DNA of 64,000 bases, taken from Branchiostoma floridae (lineage: Eukaryota > Chordata > Leptocardii > Amphioxiformes > Branchiostomatidae). The stretch spans positions 10,974,623-11,038,622 of the forward strand of contig NC_049993.1 in assembly GCF_000003815.2 (NCBI RefSeq), in the 5' to 3' direction. The position numbers were made by a program, and so were the translations under genes. This document shows positions 33,798-46,126 of this stretch, one piece after another. The notes under the pieces were generated by a model. The model had not been told where the DNA came from and ran no database searches. It was given only the letters and a program-made list of their open reading frames with translations. The stretch's first letter is position 1. Each line of letters opens with the position of its first letter.

Positions 33798-36566
33798 ATG
33801 ACTGAACCATTAGTCGGCAGCATCCGCCGCTACACAAAGTACACGGCGCTCTGTATACTTCTCTTCAGCAACGTGGGGATGTACTATTTTCTGGTAGGTT
33901 ATTCGGACTCGTTTCTCCGAACAATCCATCCGTTTGATTCCATGGCATTCTGATAAATGTATTTGCATCCATCGACAAGTTGATGATTCGCTTATAATTC
34001 ATGAATTTTACCTGCCTCTTTTTCAGTCAATCATAACTGATTTAAGTGTTCTTTGTTCTAGTGTTCTTCATGTCATAAAGGGGTTCATGAAGATCACGAA
34101 ATTCAACAATGATGGACCTTGATGATAATACCAGAAGTTAAAATGTGGATGATGTGAACTGAAGCACGTTCCCTATTAAATTCATTCATTGGCAAAATCA
34201 TGTCCGAAGGATAATTACACGTGCAGTCTCAAAGTAAGAATGAAGTAATGATGTACTTACCGCACTAGTTTCTTGAACTATAAGGTACCACTTTTACTAT
34301 AATGTTGATGCGTTTAACTTCTTATTGGAAGGCAGTGGATAATGAACTACCCCACGTTCTGCAATGAGAGGTATCTGACTGAACAAAATACAGCCGATCC
34401 CCAAATGTATCTCCCTTCTCTTGTTTTTGTTGTCCCATCACAGAAAGGTTACTGGAACATCGAGTACATCTACGCCAATCAACTGGGCTATTTGGTGACG
34501 TCACCGAAATCAACATTTCGAGTTGGGGAAGAATTAAGTGTGGTCATCTCAGCTCGACACAAGCATAATATGACCGCAAACGTCGGTGACTTTTTACGGG
34601 CCTCTATTTCAACATCTAATTCACGTTCAAGTGCTGTCGGCATCATCAAAGACAACGCCGATGGCACGTACACTGTGACGTTTCGACTCTTATGGACAGG
34701 AAATGTTAAAATTAATATCCAACTTATCAGTTCTCGACAAACTGTAGATATCATAGAACGAACTGCTCTTGATTTTCCCGCCGACAAGGTCATGTTTCGC
34801 AGACGCTACCAGAACGGAAGCAAAGAGGAAGTTCAGGTGCTGTGTAACGTGTATCCCGAAGTCTTGCACGGAGACGGCGGCGTGTGTAATTATTCGGACC
34901 CGCACGCGGGGGCACGGTGGTTCTGTGAGAAGGCGGTGACAGTTCCCTGTGACGCCTGGGGCTTCCACGGCGTCCACATGTACAGGGCGATGAGAGACAT
35001 GCTAGAGAAGGGAGAAGAGAGTCGTTTCAGGAAGTACGTGTATCGAACACAAATATAGTAGTAGGGATAGTAGGGAATAGGTTACATGTTATGGGGTTTA
35101 TGTTGTTTGCTCAAGACAAACTAATCGTTACATTTGCAAAAGTTATCAAATTTGATATCAGGACTATTTCTGTACAAGTACCACAAATGATACAACCTGA
35201 TGACAGTGATGATAGTAACACTCAGCAGGAGTACAGTAGAATAAACGGTAGAATAATTCATCATCTTGAATGGTTTCTTCCATAGCACATTTTCCAACGG
35301 TGAAGCAAACGCAGCAAGAATTCCTCTCTCTGGAGACCCAGATAGAGTCTACGTCATGGAAGGTAGGATTATTATATATGATTTTTCTCTTCATTTCTCG
35401 GCGTTAGTCTCCTACGTAGACTAGCAGTACTCGCCTGTAGCCTATACAAAATACCTCGGGCTGATCCGGGTTGTGGTTTCCACTTTTGTGGGTGTGGCAT
35501 CAAACCACCTGTCAGCCAATCAGAGATTCCGCTTTACCGTTAAGGTGAAATATCTAGGCGATTCTCTGATTCGTTGACAACTACTTTTGTGGCTAAGCCC
35601 ACAAAATTAGAATCCTCAGTCTCGTTCAGCAGAGTCTCCCATTCTGGCTCCCAGTGTATATTGTATAGACTGCGAGCAAGGATCTGCGAGGGGAGGGGAG
35701 TGTGCTCGATGTTAGATAGTATAATTCATTGACTCTGTTGATCATGATATTTCAGTTTCACACTTCAGTTCTGCAGACTTCACTGAAAATCGTACTGTTG
35801 TAACTTAGGCATGGATCTCTTGGCCAACCGCACCCACTGCATGCCGGGACATCCCAACCCTCCCATCTCCGGTTATTTCCATCATGGCGTCTGGCAGTCG
35901 CTAGTCTGTGAAAACAGGCATTTCTCCACAGTACCAGAGTGGCAGCAATGTCTCACAGACAAGACCATGCACTTCTTTGGGGATTCCACCATACGACAAT
36001 GGTACGAAGAACTCGTGAAGATCTTGCACATGACTGAGATACCTATTCCAGACGCCGTTCACAACACGGGTCCACTGCTTGCTCACGACTCAATAAATAA
36101 CATAACGGTGAAGTTTCGAATCCACGGACCACCTGTTAGGTCAACTTGGACTCCGACGTTTCACCTTAAGTACGTCGCTAACGCCATTGATGAGATCGAA
36201 GGTGGACCAAACGATGTAGTCGGCATTTCTGTCTGGGCTCACTTCACCTCGTTCCCTGTGGACATCTATAAAGAAAGACTGTTCGCGATCCGGGTTGCTG
36301 TAGAACGGCTACTCAACCGGAGTCCGGGGACTGTGGTCGTCATCAAGTCTGCAAACACGCGCATGGGCAACGAACTGATCGGAGGCAACTGGCTGGGTCA
36401 CAAGTTGGACCTGATCATGAGAGAAGTGTTCGCCGGGATGCAGGTTGTTTTTGTTGACGCGTGGGAGATGACTAATGCCCACTGGAACAAGGACAACATT
36501 CACCCTGCCTCTGAAATAGTCAAGCAAGAACTTGAGTTCCTATGTTCTTTTATTTGCCCACTTTGA
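33798..36566 (+). CDS. NXPE-family protein with PC-esterase domain
   Basis: Four exons: 33,798-33,893, 34,444-35,033, 35,286-35,362 and 35,809-36,566, all GT-AG with agreeing phases, giving 506 residues and stop TGA. Exon 1 encodes a short basic N-terminus and a hydrophobic signal anchor (about residues 15-32), fitting a type II membrane or secreted protein. Residues about 33-230 form the neurexophilin-like region, with DNADGTYTVTF and WTGNVKINIQL. Residues about 256-506 form the PC-esterase domain: FFGDSTIRQW carries the nucleophile Ser (about residue 314) and DNIHP (about 483-487) the Asp and His. NXPE proteins are related to SGNH/GDSL acyl esterases and transferases; the substrate cannot be inferred here. 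The acceptor before exon 2 is strong (TTTTTGTTGTCCCATCACAG). The open frame upstream of it, from 34,342, is read as intron. A MITE lies in intron 3 and a LINE starts 457 bp after the stop. Confidence 0.9.
35484..35606. mobile_element. Small fold-back element in NXPE intron 3
   Basis: TTTTGTGGG at the left end and CCCACAAAA at the right, with inner arms CCAATCAGAGATTCC and GATTCTCTGATTCG. Imperfect inverted arms of about 48 bp, no coding capacity. Confidence 0.65.
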
Positions 36567-36624
36567 TATATATACATATATGAATTGTGTCCTTTGAATT
36601 ACCCATCTCTATCACCAGTGTCGA

Positions 36625-36801
36625 AATGGTTACTACCCACAGTGTCCTCATAAAAGTCAGCAGGCGCGGAAGTTTTGAATCCGTCCAGTTTCTCTTGTCG
36701 TCTGGAATGGCCCGATAACATTCCAATGTTGTTGTTTTCTGTAACGTTTAACTTACCAGAACAGAATGCGTGTTTTTTGGAATTTCCGAGAAGCACACTT
36801 A
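36625..36801. repeat. Dispersed repeat, copy 2
   Basis: Homologous to 22,335-22,512; shares GGAAGTTTTGAA, TGTCGTCTGGAATG, CCAATGTTGTTGTTTTCTG and GGAATTTCCGAGAAGCACAC. It lies directly downstream of the NXPE stop codon and could form part of its 3' UTR. Confidence 0.6.
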
Positions 36802-37023
36802 CTTTTTTTGTTCAGTCATGAATTGCTAGTATTCGACTCTGTTAGCCTTTATCTAAAATGTGGTGAAATGATGAGCATCCGAGAGTCGTTGTTTTTTCTA
36901 TGACCAACATAATCGAGGACAAGTAGATATTACACATTCTTATAAGAAGGCTTACAAGTTATCAGACCAATCATAATGAGAAAAAAAAACGTATTTATAT
37001 TTATATTTTGTTATTGTATGGAT

Positions 37024-38618
37024 ATTAAGAGTTCCTCCCTCAGTGTATGGTCTCTGTGTGGTGTTTTTGCCAATTACCATGACCTGAGTCTTCTTGGCAT
37101 TTGCCTTGAGTCCGGCTAGAGAGCTGTTCTTACATAACAGGTCAGTAGTTTCCTGCAGGCCGGGTTTTGTGTTGTCCAGTAAGGCCATATCATCAGCATA
37201 GTCAGTATCCATGACCGATACCAATGGCTGTTGAGGAGTTTCCTGAATCAACACTGCACCTGCGCTGAGTCGTTTGTTTTGTTCCGTGAGGTAGGCTGCC
37301 AAGTTGATGCACACATTAAAAACTGGTGGACCCTGTATGTCGCCCTGGCCCGTTCCGGATTCAACATCGAACCAATTGGACTGTTCCCCATTGACTCTTA
37401 CTGCGCTCACTGTCTTGTTGAAGAAAGCCTGTAAGACTCGAATGTACTTAGCAGGAAGGCCATAGAAAGAAAAGGCTTTCCAGATGAATTCTCGTTTGAT
37501 ACTGTCAAAAGCAGCCTTGAAGTCAATAAAGTTTATGTACAGTGGGATGTTATATTCAATACTTCTGTGGATGATTGTTTGAAGAGAATAAATCTGGTCA
37601 ATGCATGATCTGTTCTTCCGAAAGCCACACTGATTTTCCCTCAGCAGATTTTCCAGTCCCTTGTTGATGCGCCTCAGGATAACAATTTGGAAGAGCTTCG
37701 ATGCTGTTGACCTGAGTGTTATCCCCCTGTTGTTCCCGCAGATTGTAGTGTCACCCTTCTTTGGCAGCACAACGATTATACCCTTAGCCCAGTCCTCAGG
37801 GATAACCTCACCATACCAAACCTTGGCAAAAAGAGCTTCCAACGCCTTCGTTAATCCCATCGCACCGTACTTAAGTTGCTCGTTGGCTATTTCATCCACT
37901 CCCGGAGATTTGTGGTTTTTCAGTTTTTTAAGGGCATCCTGGATTTCTTCACCTGTTGGCGGACCATCATCATCTCCAAGGTAGGTAAAACTGGGGACCC
38001 CTGGTATGCTATCTAGCTCAGTTAAATCAGTATCTTCCTGTTGCGGGTTCAATAACTCTGAGAAGTGTTCGGCCCACCGTTTCCGTTGAGCGTCGGGATC
38101 AGAAATCAACTTTCCAGACTTGTCTCTGACTGCCGAGGACTTCTTACTGCGTTTGTTTGACAAGATTTTGATCTTCTGCCAAACTTCTCGCTGATTTCCT
38201 TGTTTCGCTGCATCCTCTAGATCCGTGGCCACTCTAAGAGCCCAGTTATTATCATCAACTTTGCAACTTTTCTTCACCATTTTGTTTAACCGTGAGTATT
38301 CTGACTTGTTCACATCAGATGTTGGATCACGTCTTTTAACCTGAGCTCGCTTCATAATGAGTTCTTTTGTCTTCTGTGATAGGTGTTGCTGTCGTCTTTT
38401 CTTTGGACGGTCACCAAGCACTTCAGATGAGGCAGAGTGAACAACCACTTTAAACTTCTCCCATGTGTCCTCAATGTGTTCATCTTCTACATACAAACAT
38501 TCAAAACGATTCTTTAACTCGATGTTATACTCTGTGACCTTTGTTCCATCACGTAGATGTTCCAAAGCTGGAAAAGACCGTTGTGTAGCTTTCAGTTTGT
38601 CTACTGCTTTTAGTTTGA
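37024..38618 (-). pseudogene. LINE reverse transcriptase, inverted 5' segment
   Basis: Continuous frame of about 530 codons. Visible RT features: SPGVDEIANEQLKYG, PKKGDTTICGNNRGI, NQCGFRKNRSCIDQIY, FIDFKAAFDSI, GTGQGDIQGPPVFN and the catalytic YADD. The frame has no internal stop, so the insertion is young. The first dozen residues of the track-length frame (upstream of VKLKAV) are antisense of the sense segment and not part of the protein; the last residues beyond LNI are target DNA. It cannot be functional because its C-terminal part is inverted relative to it. Confidence 0.9.
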
Positions 38619-38619
38619 C

Positions 38620-39276
38620 TTGGAGGTGGAAGGATATCCTGTTGAACAAGTCAGCACTTTTACTTACCTGGGGACCACATTCACTAGTGATGGAACATTA
38701 GACACTGAAATCTCAAAGCGTATCCAAAAAGCTGCTGGCGCCTTTGCTCAACTTGGCAAGATTTGGAATAACAGTAACATTCTTCCGTCAACTAAGATCC
38801 GTATCTACGAAGCAGCAGTCATCACAATCCTTACATATGGGAGTGAAGTCTGGGTAACCACCAAGACACAGAGCAGAAGGCTGGAAGTATTCCACCAGAG
38901 GTGCCTTAGGAGAATTCTTCGCATCAGATGGTACCACCGTGTTGCCAACTTACACATACTGCAACAAGCAGAGACTACAAGTGTTGAAGCGATTGTGGCT
39001 GCCAGCAAGCTTAGATGGTTGGGGCACATCCTTAGAATGACCAGGGAGAGGCTCCCAAGACTGCTGTTGGAGTGGACACCGAATCACGGCAAAAGGTCAA
39101 GGGGAAGGCCCAGACAGACGTGGTTGAACAGCGTGATGGAAGACTTGAAGTTGATCACAGGGAATAACAGACTGAGGGTGCGCGAGGTTGAAGCAATGGC
39201 CCAGGACCGCCCGGAGTGGCGCAGAATGGTGCGAAAGAGACGTCAACGCCTTGGTGCAGGCCACTCACCAAGCTGA
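38620..39276 (+). pseudogene. LINE reverse transcriptase, sense 3' segment
   Basis: Open frame for the C-terminal part of the RT polyprotein: TYLGTTFTSDG, LTYGSEVW, RCLRRILRIRWYHRV, RWLGHILRM and RGRPRQTWLNSV, typical of the region after the RT fingers and palm in many animal LINEs. It ends with TGA at 39,276. No frameshift or internal stop. Confidence 0.9.
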
Positions 39277-39872
39277 GGAGACCTAACCAAGTATCAAAGT
39301 AAGTATTGTATGGATGACCACATGCACTACTAAGATGACCACAAGCTTTTATTTCAGAGCTGTGATATTTGCAGCAATGATGAACTCATGATGAAATAAT
39401 CAGACGCACTTGTGTTCCTATGTTATTTCATTTGTCTCCTTTGATAATATGGGTATCATTTTGGTTTCGTCCCGAAGAAGATCCGGTAACATTATTTCAT
39501 AACACTAGAATGCAATCTACTGAATGTCCTTTGGGTCACACCAACGAATTATTACGTAACCATTTTACTCTACACCTGACCCACCTTGCGAAGTGCAGCA
39601 GCGCTATCTATTGGTCCTGATGAAAACTGCACATTTTCAATTTGATAACTGACAAACAATACACGCGCCAGGCCATTTCGTGTCACATCTTATGTAATTA
39701 AGGTTTGAAGAGGGCGTTTTCTCTGAAAATGTGCCACTAAATTTTAGATTGACAATGTTCGGTGTAGACTTTCAGAGTTGGTCCAAAAAATTTTTGGTTC
39801 ATTTCTTTAGGCCTGTAAATACCCCTAATATAAAGTGCCCAGTCCCGTCGACGTACGTCATCATAAAACAAG

Positions 39873-39966
39873 ATGGCGGCATTGTTTGAAATGCTTCTCC
39901 GAGGCCGAATAAGAGTGCTTGAAACTGGACATTTTGGACACTTGACAAAGAGGACCACTGTTGAGG
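39873..39966 (+). CDS. Candidate first coding exon, gene unidentified
   Basis: AAGATGGCGGC places the ATG in a YY1-type motif typical of housekeeping gene starts. The exon encodes MAALFEMLLRGRIRVLETGH and 11 more residues, Arg-rich without acidic clusters early on, resembling a mitochondrial presequence, then a strong GTGAGT donor after one base of a split codon. Strong downstream acceptors at 40,176 (TTTTCAAACTTATAG) and about 40,588 (TTTCTTACAG) both lead to early stops in the matching phase, giving proteins of about 37 or 43 residues. Either the true second exon is further away, or this is a very small protein, or a decayed gene. Confidence 0.4.
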
Positions 39967-40599
39967 GTGAGTTGCAATGACCTGGAACGTTAACGGATGG
40001 GTTTATGATGCCCTAGAACTTCGCTCATTTTCACGAAGCTTGTTTTCACATTTTCTTCAATACCGTGAAATTCTGATTAGTGGACTACACTGGACAAGAT
40101 TCATTTTGTAGACAGAAATTAACCTTAATTGGCAATTCTGTGCAACACCTTCTTTCTTTTATTTTCAAACTTATAGATGTTCGGTTATATCAGTAGAACT
40201 CTCTACCATAAGGAACATTTCTTGATTGCACTTTGCTTAAAATCCGACGGGTGACGCTTGTGCTTTGAAAATGCCCGATGGTTCCCGTGAGAAGATTGCT
40301 TTTTATTGACCGAATGAAGCATTTTCTTCCAGCTTCCTTACGCCCACGCTCCCCGTTATGATCCTGCCCATACGGCCTTTCATATTTAAAAAAAGGATTT
40401 CAAAAGAGGAAGTGTATTTTTAGCCTTTCCCGATGACTTTGACCAATACTGAATCTCAACAGTCAACAGCATCTTTAAAATGCACTATGTACTATGTACT
40501 ATGTACAAAGAGTGTCTCTTCTCTCTATGCAACACTACATGTGAAACTACATTAATGCAATGGGCCAAAGCTATATCTTTCTTACAGGATCGCATGCAT

Positions 40600-43500
40600 A
40601 TTCTGTGACGGGAGGATACTAGTAATACAACATTAAAGTGAAACTTTGTTTCTTTGTATCCGTTTTGAATTGCAACATAACGTTAACATAATGATTCCTC
40701 AACGGAAATTGTGATGTAATATCTGCAACAAGGATGAAATGCGCACACCAGGCGATGGGCGAGACAATAGTAAAAACACCTTAGCTAGATGGCGCAAAGA
40801 AAGAGTGACGTAAAGACAGTAATTTACCTGATATGATGTAACGTGTTTATTTAAATAAAACATAAGGACCGTATTATGTATTCATAGAACTTTTGGAAAA
40901 AGACCCAAAACTAAGTTGGCCCAAGACCGACACTTGAAGAAATATCACGCTTCTAAAGATAGAACAACGCGTGGCAGTGTTGCCAATCACAATACAAGTG
41001 TGGTGTAAAAGTCGACCTTGCCCGTCACTTGGAGCATTTCACAATATCTCCTCACGTTTCTCTAGCCGTGGCGGACCGTCATCGGGGACATGCGGATTGT
41101 AGTCGGCCCGAGACGACGGTCCCTCCCGGCTGTCATATCTCACCGGGACGCTACAAGATGAATGTGGCTCAACGGACTGGAAAATGAAAGTGTTGCTGGG
41201 GTGTCGATAAGTTAATCAGGCTAATGTATGGGCGCGCGGACACACCGCCCTGGGGACGAGTGATGGATAAGGTGGAACGGCCGACGAAATTCGTCTTCGC
41301 ACAAAAGTGGGTTCGGGCGCGCTCACGAATCAATCATCGCGGCTTGTCGAGCCTGACGGGGCGTGCGGCGGCTGGCGAGGCGGGCATCCTGCTTTTGTTC
41401 TTCTTCTTTCTATCCCCTCCTGATGACGACAAACTCTCTGTCCCAGGAAAGTTTTTTTTACTGTATTTGCGACTACAACTGTTGAACCTGCTGTATACAG
41501 TTTTTTGTTGTTGTTGTTTTTGTCGTAGCTCAAATGGTGTAGTTTTGTACGAGATGTCCTTTGAAAGTTTGATCATGAATCCATCTTACTATGCTAAGGA
41601 ACGCTCGAGCTCGGAAGAAAAACTGAAAATAAAAGAAACTGGAGGCAACACGACATACTGCAACAATTTGTGAACAAGCAACTGTCATTTTCCATTGATG
41701 AAAATGTTGGCACGGGCGCTGTGAGAACACGACAACAAGCCTCGCGATATCACCGAAAGAGCAGCTCCAGCCACGGAACATTAGAACACTGATGTACCGG
41801 CTGATATATCGCGTTGTCTGGTTCAGATGAGAGGTCCCACATTGGCGGACTGACCATCAGACCATGACACCCCGCTACACATCCCGGCATCGGGAATGAA
41901 TCCGTACATGTGTTGGAATCACAGAGATCGATTCGGAGCGTGCGACTTGCCTGCCACTAAGAAATTAAGCGATTCGTCACTGACAGGTCCAGTAAGAGGA
42001 TCTGTGACCAGTAATAGCTGCTGACACACGTGTAAGTAACGAGCACGACCTCCAGGCACACAGTGGATCTGTCACTTGGTAGCGGAGGGTGACCGTGTCC
42101 TCTCCCCACACCATCCGCACACAGTCGGTAGTCTCTACCTGACTCCAGACTGACTACGCTGGCTATTTTATGGAGAACGAGATATCAAACCCGGAAAGTT
42201 CCGCTGCAGTACCATAGCAAGTCACTAGGGAGCCCAAAATCTCATCCTTTCAAGTTATCATTAAGACCTACCCACGTACCAAATATCAATACATCCATCA
42301 AGGCATTCTGGAGTTATGCTGGTCTCCGAGAGACACACATTTTTTAAGTCTTACTCCGGGGCTTCCATCCCTGATCAACTTTTTTGATATAAATGATGAC
42401 CTTTTTTCTGAGAAACGTACGTTTGCCAAAAAGGTTAATACATTTTCGGGGACGCGCCTCTATCTCTCTCTCTCTCTTCCTGTAACTTTTCAATGGTTGA
42501 AAAGCATTTTTTAAACTTTCGTCACAGAAATAGATGTGATCATAAAGAGGCATATGCACTTTTAAACACCTGCAGTTCGGAAGGACGTCACCAGGGGGAT
42601 GGAATACACAAACCAACAACCTAAACTAACGATACCCGGAAACATGGCACTGAAAACGCATCCTGATTGGACGTTTACTTCAACGTTTAGGTCCTTGAAA
42701 CTCGGTCACCTTGTACGGTATTCCGTCAAGCTCCAGAAATGAGTCTCCGAATCGTGTTTTTCCCGCGGATTTGGGCAAGTCTGTGACGTTGATGAATCAA
42801 CTAATTTATTTTGGGCGGACCTTGAACCCACCACGCGTCATCCCTGTCGCCATGGTGATGGATGGGGCTACACATCCAGGCAGTGTGTCGTCTGCAAAGT
42901 CGCCTCTTGTAATTAATGCCCGCTCTCTTGACTCTGCTGCATAATCAGCGCTCCATTCAGCCGCAAAGCAAATAGGTAACGCCACGGGAGAACCGTGGTT
43001 TCTGAACTAGTGTGCAGAGAACGGTGACTAGTGGGGGATGTTTTACCTCACCCGTTATCTGGCATGCGCATCCGATCGTTAAACAAGATTTCTTCTCAGT
43101 ATCCAGAAAAAAAAGTTTATTTTACTTAAGTCCTTTAGGCCAACAATAGGTGAAGACATGGCTGATACACATTACACTCTAGTTTATGATATGATATCAA
43201 GTTCAGACATGGCGCACACAACGTACTTGAGTATAGTGCTGCACATTTGTAACACGCGTTTCCGAGGGCTCAATTTGTTCAATTTTTTAAAGATATCCCA
43301 TTCTTCTGTCCACTGTACAAAACTTGGCTAAAACAAAAAAGAATGAAGACGCTGTTCAAAAGGATTAAGGCAAAATGACAGGAATGTATTTTTCCGCCAC
43401 ACAATGAGATGTTGTAATACGTCTTTTCACTTTGTACTATCGTGAAGTAACGTCATTTTGTGAATATCACACCGAGCAAAAGTCCTCTCTGATAACAGTA

Positions 43501-46126
43501 AGCCATTTCCCCGTGAAAAAAGTCACTTATTCTTACATGTCCTCACCCACTGATTTATCTAGACACCATTGTTTGCAAATGGCCTTAGATCACAACAACA
43601 ATCATTTGTGTTGAATTGACACCCCAACATAACGGGCAAAACTCACTCAGTCACTGACAAAGGTTAAATAGCGCCACTGAATTGAGACTAACAGGTTTTA
43701 TAGTGAGGCCCCCTGTCGGAAACACAGCGTAGCCATCAATTTTCCACGGTTGAAGATAAACATGAGTTTTAAACAAAAGTTGACGGTTGGTGAAGCAGCA
43801 TGTTCCCTCAGTAGTCCCCGTGAAGCTAGAGTTGGCGCCGTACTGCGCAGGCGTCCCGCGGGTGTGGCGCTGACAGTGACGAAGTGAGTGATTACCGCCA
43901 AGATTGACCGTGATCTCGGACCCAGGCGACCGTGCAGGAGCATGATCCCGTACCCAGGCGCCCGTGCGACAGCCCGGCTCCTCTGTGATTGATCGTTAGT
44001 CTTTCACCATGCTAATTCCGAGTTTCCCCTTTTCCTCCGTGGATACCAATGAAGCAGTTCTAAAAAGAAATTGTTTGTATCTCTGCATAATAAAGTAAAG
44101 TAACGTAAAGCACGTTAGCGTATCGACCCCGAAAGAGCCTGCTGAAGAAAACGAGTCAACATGGTGAGGTCGAAGAAAGTGAAACGTTTTCAGCTTCACT
44201 TAATTTGACGCTTTGCTCAGCAGACATTAAGAATTTGATGACGAATCCACTTGCATTTGACATTATTTTGACGTCGAAAACATTCTAAGCACATTGATAT
44301 CAATTTTGATATGTCCTCTTGACTTCGGGTACTAGGTATTATCAGTTCCTATGACCTGAAGCATATGGCATAGAGAACAACTAAACAACCCACTTTCATT
44401 TGTAACGTATGTCAAATACCACCATATCATTTAGATACCTTCAGCCTCTTTAAAATGTTAGGTCTGTACATATTTCTCTTCGCGTACAATACATTCAGGA
44501 CGTAGATATGTCTTACGTAATCACGATTGAAGACTGGCATGTCTATAAACCACGTACAATGATGGAAAGGCTTTTAAGAATCCAGTCTCTGATTAAAGTC
44601 CCATTGGAACGACATTGAGACGTCTAACGTCTTTTTACTTTCTGGCGTGTCTTTCTGGCATCTGTGCCTGCTCCAGATGGAAGCCTCTCACCTGTGCGTC
44701 AGGTAGAACGGAGACGACGTCGGCAGAGCCGCCACGATCCATCAACTTGAAGTTCGCTTCTCCGGGCCACTCCCGCGGGTAAGTCACCGTAACCCGCCCA
44801 GCAACTCATGAATATTCATGAACCCCATTTGGGAAGCTGCTTTGAAAACTTTGGAAGGACGCCCAATCTGGATTTGTTCTTCAAGGTCATATATGATGAA
44901 AAAGTTTGTACGACTTGCTTGAAATTGACAAAATGGTAAGGAAACATTTAGCTTTGAAGAACCAGCAACTCATGAATATTCACGGACCTATTTGGAAAGC
45001 TGTTTAAAAGAAAACTTCGCAGGGACGCCCAACATGGACTTGTGTTCTTCAAGTGCAGACATGAAGAGAAATGTTTATGGAAATTGATTAAGAGTGACAA
45101 CATGGTACGAGAACATCTGACTTTGGACGGTGTTACTATTTGGGGGTGGGGCTATCTTGACTTACGAATACGATGATCAATTTTCCATTTGAACTTGGCA
45201 GTCTTTTGCTGCATTATTATCGATATTCAATTAGATAGTCAATTAGAAACTAGAGGGGCGGGACAATAACTTACTTTGAAAATATCTGAGTCTACCATAG
45301 ATATATCATCTTAATATGATTGTTTATAAGGTATCTTCAGCTTAAAAATAAGGTTGACCTAATATATGTATACAGATACATGCCAACGCGTGTATGATAT
45401 GTATGCTAGTTTCAAACCTAGTTTGCGAAAAGGTTACTTATAATGTTAATGACTGGGGACTGTGAAGAAAACAATACAAGACAACTTCATAATCCTTTAA
45501 AATCAAATTTATTTGAATAAATATTTTGATAAATCGTAGGTGTTATTATATAATCTGGAAGAACAATATTCTGTGATAGATAAAGATCGATAATTAATAA
45601 GTATCGATAAATATTCTGTTAGACATTATTAGCTTTGACATAACAAATATCGGTGTCGAGATTTCCTCAGAATTTACAAAAACGATTTTGTTCATCCTTA
45701 CGTCATTGTTTTTCCAATTACATATATTTACATTTTTGTCCTATGATGCAATGTATACCCGTCGTCATATGTATAGCGTGAAGTCATAATTTACCGACGA
45801 CACCACAATATACATTTTTAAATTCTTAGTCTCATTACAATGTAGAGATGCATGTGCATAAAGTATATTTCCACATGAGTTACTTTTAATATAAATAAGC
45901 GTTCTGGTGATACATCATAGTCTGTACAAATAGCCTCCGTACATCGTAGCTTAATTCAATTCTGTAAATATATACAGCCATAACCTATTTTTGACACAAA
46001 GTAAAACAGACAACATAATGTATTGTAATACAAAAAGATAGTATTTCCTTTCGATAGGCAGGAGTGTTTTTAGTATTTTCCTTTTAAAAAAGTCCGGGAG
46101 AGTCATGATGTGTCATACCGTGTGAT
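40600..46126. other. Intergenic stretch downstream of Cerberus
   Basis: No supported gene. It includes a 164-bp tandem duplication (44,799-45,126), a CT microsatellite (about 42,461-42,479), and at 45,508-45,513 a TTTATT that reads AATAAA on the minus strand and may end the Cerberus transcript. Confidence 0.45.
44799..45126. repeat. 164-bp tandem duplication containing a CATGAATATTCATG palindrome
   Basis: Copy 1 from 44,799, copy 2 from 44,963. Both start CAGCAACTCATGAATATTCA and share GGGACGCCCAA-type, TTGTTCTTCAAG-type and CATGGTA-type blocks. The palindrome is perfect in copy 1 (44,807-44,820) and has one change in copy 2. Confidence 0.8.

Larger units (their letters stand above)
37012..39315 (+). 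mobile_element. LINE retrotransposon insertion with 5' inversion and 12-bp target-site duplication
   Basis: TATTGTATGGAT occurs at 37,012-37,023 and 39,304-39,315 and bounds the element. Inside, 37,024 to about 38,618 is the upstream part of the reverse transcriptase frame in minus orientation, and about 38,620-39,276 is the downstream part in plus orientation. The order (inverted 5' segment next to the left target copy, then the sense 3' segment) is that produced by twin priming. The coding break falls between the residues LNI and EVEGYPV, which would be adjacent in an uninverted element. The 3' tail ends CCAAGTATCAAAGTAAG, a short AAGTA-like repeat rather than poly(A), fitting an RTE/CR1-like rather than L1-like clade. 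The endonuclease part is missing (5' truncation). Confidence 0.93.

Noticed and set aside
34342-34443. Upstream part of the long NXPE frame as coding
   Set aside because: A strong pyrimidine tract and CAG at 34,443, in the right phase for the signal-anchor exon, mark it as intron; the hydrophobic residues come from the pyrimidine tract.
41224-41673. 149-codon plus-strand frame with a run of hydrophobic residues
   Set aside because: The hydrophobic part comes from TTC/TTT-rich low-complexity DNA; no splice sites, domain or start context support it.
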